Shown: piece by piece, positions 16,529 to 23,366 of the stretch
Layout: each line of letters opens with the position of its first letter
Numbering within the stretch: the first letter of the stretch is position 1
Source: a virus
Length of the DNA stretch: 35,684 nt
Strand: one strand, 5' to 3'
Virus record (IMG/VR): IMGVR_UViG_3300037189_014295
Location: 1 to 35,684 of that record
Notes under the pieces: model-generated
Database searches by the model: none
What the model saw: only the letters and a program-made list of their open reading frames with translations
Told to the model about the DNA's origin: nothing
Made by a program: the position numbers and the translations under genes

Positions 16529-17750
16529 CGAATTACGCTTATTACACAAAGCAGTTTCCAATAGAGACCTAGCACCACTGTTTCTTCGTGGAGTAAACGA
16601 CTCTTGGTTTTCTAACGAATCAGACCGTAGATTGTTTATGTACATTAGAACTCACTTTGCTGAATACAGCGAGTGCCCAAGTGAACAGGCCATTAAAGAT
16701 AACTTTCCAACCTTTGAGTTATCTGTCGTAGAGGATTCAATTGAGTACTTACTTGACTGGCTTGCAGCAGCACGCCGTAAAGAAGCAACTATCAAAATGC
16801 TTGGTAGTGCAATTAATATCCTTGAAAATGAAGAAGACCATGAAGCTGCTCTTCTTGCCCTACAAGGCGGTCTTGTAAAGTTAGATGAAGACGGCTACTC
16901 AGTCAGCAGAGATATTGATTTGATTGACGACCCAGAAAAACGTTTTGATGAATACCTTCACCGCAAAAATACCCCAGATGGAATGTTGGGTTATAGGACT
17001 GGATTCCCAACTATTGATGCGACCATTAGCGGTTTACAGAATGGGCAATTCATAGTTGTAGCAGCGTTACCTAAGACTGGAAAGTCAACACTATGTCTGC
17101 AGATGGGGATTAACATTCACAATGCTGGACACAGCGTTATGTTTCAATCTTTTGAAATGAGTAACACAGAGCAAGCATCTCGTTACGATGCTATGCGCTC
17201 CCGACTATCACATCACCGATTAATTACTGGAACCATGACTACCGAAGAAGAGTCTCGTTACCGTTCCACTTTGCGTACTTTAGCTCAGTACAACGCTGGC
17301 TTTAAACTTGTTGACTCATCGGCTGGCCTTACCGTAACTGGTATTGCTAATAAGATTCAAACTTTGCAGCCAGATGTTGTTTTTATTGACGGTATGTATC
17401 TTATGGTTGATGAGCAAGGTGCTGAGCCTGGCTCACCTCGCGCCCTAACTAACATTACACGTGGACTTAAGCGCCTAGCACAGAAGACCAATAAGCCAAT
17501 TGTTGTTTCTACACAGTACCTTTCCCATAAGACCAAGGCTGGTAAAGCAACACTCGATTCTATTGGTTACGCCTCATCGTTTGCTCAAGATGCCGACGTG
17601 GTTCTTGGCTTAGAGCGCGAAGATGATTCGGTAAATGAGCTTCGTACGTTAAAGATTATGGCTAGCCGTAACTCAGGCCCAGCAGAGATTACTCTGACAT
17701 GGGAATGGGATGTAGGTGTCTTTAAAGAGATTGACGAATCAGACCTATGA
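16521..17750 (+). CDS. DnaB-like replicative helicase
   Basis: The chosen start is GTG 16521, five bases after GGGGGT; GTG 16515 and TTG 16509 are in frame too. The protein is about 409 residues. A helical N-terminal domain (to about 130) is followed by a RecA-like ATPase: GFPTIDATISGLQNGQF, Walker A LPKTGKST (K188), FQSFEMS after the first strand, Walker B VVFIDGMYLM, and VVSTQYLSHK with a following arginine-rich end. This is the DnaB family core that forms a hexameric 5'-3' helicase at the fork. The primase follows with an ATGA overlap. Confidence 0.88.
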   Translation: MNNELRLLHKAVSNRDLAPLFLRGVNDSWFSNESDRRLFMYIRTHFAEYSECPSEQAIKDNFPTFELSVVEDSIEYLLDWLAAARRKEATIKMLGSAINILENEEDHEAALLALQGGLVKLDEDGYSVSRDIDLIDDPEKRFDEYLHRKNTPDGMLGYRTGFPTIDATISGLQNGQFIVVAALPKTGKSTLCLQMGINIHNAGHSVMFQSFEMSNTEQASRYDAMRSRLSHHRLITGTMTTEEESRYRSTLRTLAQYNAGFKLVDSSAGLTVTGIANKIQTLQPDVVFIDGMYLMVDEQGAEPGSPRALTNITRGLKRLAQKTNKPIVVSTQYLSHKTKAGKATLDSIGYASSFAQDADVVLGLEREDDSVNELRTLKIMASRNSGPAEITLTWEWDVGVFKEIDESDL

Positions 17751-18676
17751 CCATTGATGAAATGAAAGATTTATTAGAACGACTTAACATACCCGTCACT
17801 GGTATTAACGGCGGTGAAGTTGGTGCTCGTTGCCCTGGACATTTTGAAAGAACTGGAAAGCAAGACCGTAACCCATCATGGTCTATTAACGCCAGCACAG
17901 GCGCTCATCGCTGCTGGTCTTGTGGTTTTCGTGGGAGTCTTCAATTCTTAGTTAGTTACGTTGGCGGTATTGACGTTGAAGAGGTTTCTGAATGGGTTAA
18001 AACAAATTCAAAAGCACTTACAATTTCTTTTGAGCGGATGCTTAACTCACAAGATATGGTTGAAGAAAAGCTAGAAGTTCTTGAAGAGTCAATGTTGGCA
18101 CTCTATACAACTCCCCCTGCCCACGTTCTTAAAGCACGTGGGATAACTTTAGAGGCTGCTGAGCTATGTGAGATTCTTTGGGACCCCCGCAAGGAATGTT
18201 GGATTCTTCCCATACGAGAACCTATAGTAAATTCACTATGGGGTTGGCAAGAAAAAGCTTTTATAGGTCGTTGGTTTAGAAACCAGCCCGAAGGTGTTAA
18301 GAAAAGCCGCACTCTTTTTAACATCAATAGGTACTCAGGGCCAATGGTTCTTGTTGAGTCACCGTTAGATGTGGCCCGTTTGGCTTCCGTAGGAGTCTAC
18401 GGAGGTGTGGCTGCAATGGGCGCTTTAGTATCAAAAGACCAACTTCTGTGTATAGATAATGCAGATAAGTTAATAGTTGCTTTAGATAATGACGATGCTG
18501 GACACAGCGCTTCAGAGGAGTTACTCAAGTGGGCCAAAGCAAAAAACAAAGGAATTTGGTTCTTTAGCTATACCCACACAGATATGAAAGATGTGGGCGG
18601 TATGAGCAAGTCAGAGATTATGCAGGGGTTAGAAGAAGCCCGTCACTCAATACGTGGGAAGAAGGCATTGGCATGA
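17747..18676 (+). CDS. DNA primase (CHC2 zinc finger and TOPRIM)
   Basis: This 309-residue protein overlaps the helicase stop. An N-terminal zinc-binding domain has C29, H32, C56 and C59 (CPGH then CWSC). A TOPRIM domain follows with E204 in VLVESPLD and the D247/D249/D250 cluster in LDNDDAG. This is the DnaG-type primase plan that makes RNA primers. It is about half the length of bacterial DnaG and has no C-terminal helicase-binding domain. It is co-operonic with the helicase. Confidence 0.9.
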   Translation: MTIDEMKDLLERLNIPVTGINGGEVGARCPGHFERTGKQDRNPSWSINASTGAHRCWSCGFRGSLQFLVSYVGGIDVEEVSEWVKTNSKALTISFERMLNSQDMVEEKLEVLEESMLALYTTPPAHVLKARGITLEAAELCEILWDPRKECWILPIREPIVNSLWGWQEKAFIGRWFRNQPEGVKKSRTLFNINRYSGPMVLVESPLDVARLASVGVYGGVAAMGALVSKDQLLCIDNADKLIVALDNDDAGHSASEELLKWAKAKNKGIWFFSYTHTDMKDVGGMSKSEIMQGLEEARHSIRGKKALA

Positions 18677-19203
18677 TTATTGGACTTACAGGTTACGCAC
18701 AGTCAGGTAAAGATACTTTGGCTGGAATGCTTATTGGCCTTCACAAGTACGACAACAGAGCTTTTGCTGACCCCATTCGTAAATTGCTATATGAAACAAA
18801 TCCTTTACTTAAGTCAGAGTACAGAGTTAAGGGGCTTGTAGATGTACACGGTTGGAACAAGATTAAGGTTGATTACCCTGAAGCCCGAACCCTTCTCCAA
18901 AACCTTGGGGTCGCTGCACGCAATCTTTTTGGCGAAAACTTCTGGGTAGAGCAAGCATTGTCTGGTTTATCTAAGGGAGACAAAATTGTTATCACTGACG
19001 TCCGTTTCCCAAATGAGGCAGACGCAATAAAGGCTCTAGGTGGGCAGATATGGCGCGTTAAACGCATAGGTGTTGTAGCAGTAAATAACCATGAATCTGA
19101 AACAGCTATGGACGGCTATCCTGTTGACCAAATTTTTATTAACAACGGAACACCAGAAGACTTAATAGCTTTGCTCCAAGCACGGATGCGACAATTCGTA
19201 TGA
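18673..19203 (+). CDS. Deoxynucleoside monophosphate kinase
   Basis: This 176-residue P-loop protein starts MIIGLTGYAQSGKDTLA with K13, the pattern of phage dNMP kinases related to T4 gp1. FADPIRKLL, LLQNLGVAARNLFG and a VITDVRFPNEAD strand are also family-like. It would phosphorylate dNMPs to supply nucleotides for replication. ATGA-type overlaps on both sides tie it to the primase and helicase genes. The exact base specificity is not visible. Confidence 0.85.
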   Translation: MIIGLTGYAQSGKDTLAGMLIGLHKYDNRAFADPIRKLLYETNPLLKSEYRVKGLVDVHGWNKIKVDYPEARTLLQNLGVAARNLFGENFWVEQALSGLSKGDKIVITDVRFPNEADAIKALGGQIWRVKRIGVVAVNNHESETAMDGYPVDQIFINNGTPEDLIALLQARMRQFV

Positions 19204-20789
19204 CATTCCACGGCACCCTTCTTCCTTATCAACCAGAAGCCGTTGACCGCATGTGCTCTACTAAACGCATGTTGGTTGCTTACGACCTTGGTCTTGGTAA
19301 AACAGTTTTAACCATTGCAGCAGTCGAACGTTTGTTCGATAGCGGGGACATAACAGAGCCTGGTTTGGTAATATGTCTATCTAGCCTTAAATACCAGTGG
19401 GCTAATCAAATTAGGAAGTTTACTGATGGTACTTCAAACCCTGTGGTCATTGACGGAACACCGTCCAAACGGGCAGAGCAATACACGCGGCTCATTAATC
19501 GAGGGATTGATGAAGCTTCTTACATCATCCTTAATTACGAGCAAGTCGTCAACGACTGGGCATACATCGAAAAGCTTCCCAGAGGATTCGTGGTCCTCGA
19601 CGAAGCAACAGCTATCAAGTCTTTTAGGTCCAAGCGTTCCAAGCAAGTAAAAAAATTATCTGACTCACCGTACAAGTTTGCTTTAACTGGCACACCAATT
19701 GAAAATGGAAAACCAGAAGAGCTCTATAGCATCATGCAGTTTGTTAATGCTGATGTCCTAGGTCGTTTTGATATTTTTGACAAGAGTTTTATTGTTAGAA
19801 ACCATTGGGGTGGCGTAGACCGCTATCGAAACCTTCCCGTTCTTCATGAACGAATGAAATTAGCTTCTGTTAGAAAATCTCAAAAAGATGCTGACGTTGC
19901 CCCGTTTCTTCCAGACTCAATACATAAAGACCCCATTGATATTTTTTTTGATAGAAAATCAGCGCGTCTTTATGAACGTATTAAAAACGATATTCTTATA
20001 GACCTTGAAGAGGCACAGGTTCTTTTTGGTGCATCTTTTAACATCTTGGCTCACTATGGCTTTGAGCGTAGCGGTGGTGGTCCCGCCGATGAGTTACGAG
20101 GAAAGCTTATGTCCAAAATTGGGGCACTTAAGATGCTTTGCTCGCATCCAAATTTGCTACGTATCAGCGCTACCAAGTTTAAACAAATGAATAGTGAAGG
20201 CTCAGCTTACGCTGCTTCTTTATTAGAGGATGGACACCTTGATGGTGTTACTGACTCTCAAAAATTAAAAGCTGTATCTGAGTATGTAAACAACTTTTTA
20301 GATAATTCTTTAGAGAACAAAGTAGTTATATTTGCAACTCACGTAGACATGTTGCCCTTACTTGCTCACGAATTTGGTGAAGAACGTTGTAAGCTTTACT
20401 CAGGTCAACTTAACGCTAAAACAAAAGAGGAGAACAAGATTGCTTTCAATACAGACCCTAACATTCGTGTTCTTATTAGCTCTGACGCTGGCGGGTACGG
20501 AGTTGATTTACCTGCTGCCAACCTTCTTATTAATTATGACTTGCCGTGGAGCTCTGGCGCTGCTATTCAAAGAAACGGAAGAATCAAAAGAGCGTCTTCA
20601 ACGTGGGAAACAATAGTTATTCAAGATTTTATTATTACCAACTCTATTGAACGTCATCAGTACGACGCACTACAGCAAAAAAGTTCTGTTGCAAACGCAA
20701 TCATTGACGGTGAAGGCATTGATGATAAAGGCGGAGTACCAATTACACTCAGCAGTCTAAGTAAACATCTAAAATCAACTAACGTATAG
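19200..20789 (+). CDS. SNF2-like superfamily 2 helicase
   Basis: This 529-residue protein starts at ATG 19200 in overlap with the kinase. Motifs: Q-like LLPYQPEAVDRM, Walker A DLGLGKTVL (K34), Walker B VVLDEATAIKS (D134/E135), TGTPIENG (163-170), and in the second lobe SSDAGGYGVDLPAANLLINYD then QRNGRIKRAS. It belongs to the SNF2/UvsW-like translocases that remodel DNA-protein or branched DNA. In a phage with RecA-like and resolvase genes, branch migration or fork restart is likely. It ends two bases into a short repeated ribosome-binding segment. Confidence 0.88.
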   Translation: MTFHGTLLPYQPEAVDRMCSTKRMLVAYDLGLGKTVLTIAAVERLFDSGDITEPGLVICLSSLKYQWANQIRKFTDGTSNPVVIDGTPSKRAEQYTRLINRGIDEASYIILNYEQVVNDWAYIEKLPRGFVVLDEATAIKSFRSKRSKQVKKLSDSPYKFALTGTPIENGKPEELYSIMQFVNADVLGRFDIFDKSFIVRNHWGGVDRYRNLPVLHERMKLASVRKSQKDADVAPFLPDSIHKDPIDIFFDRKSARLYERIKNDILIDLEEAQVLFGASFNILAHYGFERSGGGPADELRGKLMSKIGALKMLCSHPNLLRISATKFKQMNSEGSAYAASLLEDGHLDGVTDSQKLKAVSEYVNNFLDNSLENKVVIFATHVDMLPLLAHEFGEERCKLYSGQLNAKTKEENKIAFNTDPNIRVLISSDAGGYGVDLPAANLLINYDLPWSSGAAIQRNGRIKRASSTWETIVIQDFIITNSIERHQYDALQQKSSVANAIIDGEGIDDKGGVPITLSSLSKHLKSTNV

Positions 20790-20802
20790 GAGCACAAATT
20801 GG
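20786..20802 (+). promoter_or_regulatory. 17-nt ribosome-binding segment with TTG start, copy 1
   Basis: ATAGGAGCACAAATTGG contains an AGGAG site and the TTG that starts the next gene. The same 17 bases occur at 34076-34092, again ending in a TTG start. Identity over 17 nt at two unrelated genes suggests a shared initiation module. Confidence 0.5.
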
Positions 20803-21362
20803 TAACGCCAGTAGAAGTTTTTTTAACTCGAGCAGAGTACAAACAGGCTATAGATGTTGGGGTTGAAAGAAGTTTTAAGCATCGACACGAAGACGGCGAG
20901 CGCCTTGGAACTACCTACAGGACTGGAAGAAAGCTTCCAGATATTGCAGGGGAGATTTTGGCTTGTATGGCAGAGCTAGCTGTTGCTAAATTTTATGAGA
21001 CTGAGTGGAACTCAGCTCCTTGGGATTTAAACATTCACTCAGATATGAAACGAGCCCCAGATGTTGAGCCTAATTTTGAGGTCCGCCGTATTAACGACCG
21101 CGGAGGAGCCCTTTCATTACGCCATGATGACGAGCGTTCTAAGGTAGCCGTGCTGGCTTATGTAGATTGGGAGAACTCACAAAAGGTTGTTCTGATAGGT
21201 GGAATCCTTATTGCAGATGCTATGGACTTATCTGTTGAGTCTAGTAAAGCCGTCCAAGGAGACAACTACATTCACTTTACCAAAGACAATAACTACGTAG
21301 TTATGCAGGATGGGCTTTATGATGTCCGTACATTTGACCCTGTTTTGACGCAGAATCGCTAA
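20799..21362 (+). CDS. Possible PD-(D/E)XK-fold nuclease-like protein
   Basis: This 187-residue protein starts at TTG 20799 behind AGGAG. A helix with GEILACMAELAVAKFYET is followed by DVEPNFEVRRINDRG and a strand-turn-strand region (AVLAYVDWEN then VVLIGGILIAD). The order Glu helix, Asp strand, ExR strand is like PD-(D/E)XK enzymes, though the usual final Lys is Arg, so it may be inactive or this reading may be wrong. It lies between the SNF2 helicase and an RHH regulator. The function is not proven. Confidence 0.5.
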   Translation: MVTPVEVFLTRAEYKQAIDVGVERSFKHRHEDGERLGTTYRTGRKLPDIAGEILACMAELAVAKFYETEWNSAPWDLNIHSDMKRAPDVEPNFEVRRINDRGGALSLRHDDERSKVAVLAYVDWENSQKVVLIGGILIADAMDLSVESSKAVQGDNYIHFTKDNNYVVMQDGLYDVRTFDPVLTQNR

Positions 21363-21374
21363 TAAACTAGGAGA

Positions 21375-21521
21375 ATGCCTAATGCACCCAAGACACCCAC
21401 ACGCACCATCCGCGTCGCAGACGACCTATGGAAATCCGTGCAGTACAAAGCCGCTAAAGATGGCGTTACAGTTACCAGTATCATTATTGCAGCTTTGGAA
21501 GCGTACCTAAAAGATGAGTAA
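21375..21521 (+). CDS. Ribbon-helix-helix DNA-binding protein (small)
   Basis: This 48-residue protein starts at ATG 21375 behind CTAGGAG. After a short Pro/Thr-rich start it has one RHH unit: the strand TRTIRVADDLWKSV, a first helix QYKAAKDG, the turn VTVTS and the second helix IIIAALEAYLKDE. Such proteins (Arc/CopG type) bind operators as dimers. It is alone in a stretch with few other genes and could control neighbouring replication genes. The next small gene begins inside its last codons. Confidence 0.8.
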   Translation: MPNAPKTPTRTIRVADDLWKSVQYKAAKDGVTVTSIIIAALEAYLKDE

Positions 21522-21657
21522 GCACTTAGACAAGATTAAAAAAGCTTTAGAACAACGAATTAGCTCTACGCCAAACGGTGCTGGCTATAAGAAACCTGGA
21601 AGCATGAATAAGAAAAAAACAGGCTACAGGGGACACAAGGCCAAAGGGGCCAATTGA
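21514..21657 (+). CDS. Small basic peptide, function unknown
   Basis: This 47-residue ORF overlaps the RHH gene by 8 nt (ATGAGTAAG). It is rich in Lys, Arg and Gly (LDKIKKALEQR, then GYKKPGS and GYRGHKAKGAN), which suggests nucleic acid binding. The tight overlap with the RHH gene supports translation. No family is recognised. Confidence 0.5.
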   Translation: MSKHLDKIKKALEQRISSTPNGAGYKKPGSMNKKKTGYRGHKAKGAN

Positions 21658-21713
21658 TTTGACAGCAGTACACCCAACGCATATTGTTGGGGATGAATCT
21701 AAGGGGGGTTCTT

Positions 21714-22121
21714 ATGGATACTACACAAATCCAAGCATATATTCGACAGTACGCTGGTCTAAGAGACCAATTAAAAGAAGCAGCTGAACGTCAATCACAA
21801 ATCAAAGCATTACTTGAAGAAGAGATTGACGCTAGAGGTGAGGTTGATGGGCGAGGGCACATAACTCTTGAAGTAGCCGAGCCAACCGTTGGTATTGCTT
21901 CTATTTCAAAACAAAAAAGAGTTACGCAATCGTTGGACATTGATGTTGCGGAGTCTTTATTAAAAGAAAAAGAACTATACGACTCATGCATCACCATGGT
22001 TCCTCAGATTAACGAGGATGCAATTATGGCCTCTTACTACGAGGGCAAGTTGACAGAAGAGGACATTGACAAAATGTTTAACAAAAAAGTTTCCTACGCA
22101 TTCCTTTTAAACAAGGGGTAA
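21714..22121 (+). CDS. Coiled-coil protein of unknown function
   Basis: The protein is 135 residues from ATG 21714, which has a strong AAGGGGGG site; an in-frame TTG at 21684 lacks one. Residues 1-40 are helical with a likely coiled coil (YAGLRDQLKEAAERQSQIKA), followed by a beta-rich part and a helical end (MASYYEGKLTEEDIDKMF). The layout is loosely like the host-nuclease inhibitor Gam, but no clear match exists. It precedes the MerR-like gene by two bases. Confidence 0.6.
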   Translation: MDTTQIQAYIRQYAGLRDQLKEAAERQSQIKALLEEEIDARGEVDGRGHITLEVAEPTVGIASISKQKRVTQSLDIDVAESLLKEKELYDSCITMVPQINEDAIMASYYEGKLTEEDIDKMFNKKVSYAFLLNKG

Positions 22122-22123
22122 GT

Positions 22124-22594
22124 ATGGAGAACGAGTTCATTGATGACTTGTTTGCTGACGTGGATAAGTTTTATCCTGGAAGTAAACGTAAGCGTCGTGA
22201 ATCTAAGCAGCCAGAGATTATTTCAACGGTTGGTTGGGACGCTAAGCCTTACATCAAGACATTACCTAACGGATTAGATGTTGAGATGTTTACCATCGGG
22301 GCTTTGGCTAATGCGCTTGGTAGACCAATACCAACCATACGACTGTGGATGAAAGAGGGAAACCTTCCCCATTCACCATACAGGCTCCCAACAAAAAAAG
22401 ATGTACATGGCAATGACCACGCTGGTCGCAGGCTTTACACAAGGCCTATGATTGAAGTAGCCATGGAACTATTTACGAAGGCTGGACTTATGAACGGCAA
22501 GCGTATAGAGTGGTCACAAAACCGTCAGGTATCAAAAGAGCTTGACGAGGCGTGGAGCAATCTACGCGAAGCCGACAAACTATCAAAGGAATGA
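22124..22594 (+). CDS. MerR-like helix-turn-helix DNA-binding protein
   Basis: This 156-residue protein starts at ATG 22124. Residues about 55-110 have a MerR/excisionase-type winged helix: MFTIGALANALGRPIPTIR, then LWMKEGNLPHSPYR and GRRLYTRPMI. The N-terminus is basic (GSKRKRRESK). There is no obvious effector domain. It may control transcription or act as an accessory DNA-bending protein. It is followed by the zinc-containing candidate ssDNA-binding protein. Confidence 0.72.
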   Translation: MENEFIDDLFADVDKFYPGSKRKRRESKQPEIISTVGWDAKPYIKTLPNGLDVEMFTIGALANALGRPIPTIRLWMKEGNLPHSPYRLPTKKDVHGNDHAGRRLYTRPMIEVAMELFTKAGLMNGKRIEWSQNRQVSKELDEAWSNLREADKLSKE

Positions 22595-22595
22595 A

Positions 22596-23288
22596 ATGAC
22601 AACAAACAAGACAGTACCATCTGCTGACAACTACATCGTTGAAGAGAGTGAATTCTCTGTCGATGAACGTCCAGCGCAAGCAACAAGCACATCATCAGTT
22701 GTTGCCTCAGGTTGGGATGCAGCCGACCTAGCAACACCACAGCAATCAGAAGGTTTTCCTACTGAGTACAAGCATTCTGAGCAACCACAGGTTGTAAAGT
22801 TCTTAGACCAAAATGGTCCATTTGCAGTATTCAAGTTGCACTTCTTAGCAGGAAAGCCTGGCAAAAAGTCTTACCTTTGCCTAAACACAAATGGTCAGAC
22901 TAACTGCCCACTTTGCTCAGTTCTACACCATAAGCCAGAAGATAAGAAAGCATTTTCTGTTGTTAATTTTTCTGCAGAAGGTGGTCCACAGCGCCAGATT
23001 CTTGTCGCAACACCACGTTTCTATAAGAACCTACACCTTGCCCACTTCTCACCACAGGGTCCTCTAACAAAGAACTACTGGTCAATTTCACGCACTGGCA
23101 AGATGCAAACAACCGTTTACCACATGCAGGCTATTAAAGCCCGTGACCTCTCAGAAGATTGGGCTCCGTTAAACGAGACCGATTGTGAGGCCTTCGTTGC
23201 TACCGCAACACCATTCGAGGCTTCGCTTTACCGCGAAACACCGTATGCAGAACTTCTTGAGATTGCACAAGAACAGCTCGGTAGTTAA
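22596..23288 (+). CDS. Zinc-binding protein, candidate ssDNA-binding protein
   Basis: The protein is 230 residues from ATG 22596, six bases after AAAGGA; the frame is open further upstream but ATG 22596 fits best. Residues 1-55 are disordered. A single zinc site is likely: C95, C104, C107 and H111/H112 (CLNTNGQTNCPLC then HH), set in a beta-rich core (FAVFKLHFL before; KKAFSVVNFS after). It ends with helices. It lies directly before DNA polymerase, where a phage often encodes its ssDNA-binding protein, and T4 gp32 also has a zinc site. The assignment is inference. Confidence 0.5.
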   Translation: MTTNKTVPSADNYIVEESEFSVDERPAQATSTSSVVASGWDAADLATPQQSEGFPTEYKHSEQPQVVKFLDQNGPFAVFKLHFLAGKPGKKSYLCLNTNGQTNCPLCSVLHHKPEDKKAFSVVNFSAEGGPQRQILVATPRFYKNLHLAHFSPQGPLTKNYWSISRTGKMQTTVYHMQAIKARDLSEDWAPLNETDCEAFVATATPFEASLYRETPYAELLEIAQEQLGS

Positions 23289-23290
23289 CG

Positions 23291-23296
23291 TATAAT
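23291..23296 (+). promoter_or_regulatory. Candidate -10 box (TATAAT) ahead of DNA polymerase
   Basis: A perfect TATAAT lies just after the upstream stop codon. A start about 7 nt later would fall at the first base of the 23304 hairpin. No good -35 is at 16-18 bp (TTGCAC at 23263 is 22 bp away), and there is no TGn extension. It is plausible but weak. Confidence 0.4.
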
Positions 23297-23303
23297 AGAG
23301 AAT

Positions 23304-23366
23304 ACTGAAGAGGCTTCGGTTATCCCCTTTCTTGAAGCCTCTTCAGTCTATTAAGGGGAAATAGAC
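23304..23366 (+). promoter_or_regulatory. Two-hairpin leader with complementary loops over the DNA polymerase ribosome binding site
   Basis: Hairpin 1: ACTGAAGAGGCTTC (23304-23317) pairs perfectly with GAAGCCTCTTCAGT (23334-23347), with a 16-nt loop containing TCCCCTT (23323-23329). Hairpin 2: GTCTATT (23346-23352) pairs with AATAGAC (23360-23366), with loop AAGGGGA (23353-23359), which includes the Shine-Dalgarno. The loop sequences are perfectly complementary over 7 bp. The start GTG is the next base. The stems overlap by 2 nt, so hairpin 1 would lose two outer pairs. There is no T-run, so it is not a standard terminator. This is probably a translational operator. Confidence 0.7.

Noticed and set aside
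21659-21782. Short TTG-started ORF before the coiled-coil gene
   Set aside because: It overlaps the strongly supported ATG 21714 gene, has no clear binding site and a low-complexity translation.
23263-23268. TTGCAC as the -35 box for TATAAT at 23291
   Set aside because: The spacer is 22 bp, outside the 16-18 bp range.
23304-23352. Intrinsic transcription terminator before DNA polymerase
   Set aside because: The stem is strong but the loop is 16 nt and no T-run follows; the loop complementarity to the ribosome binding site fits a regulatory role better.
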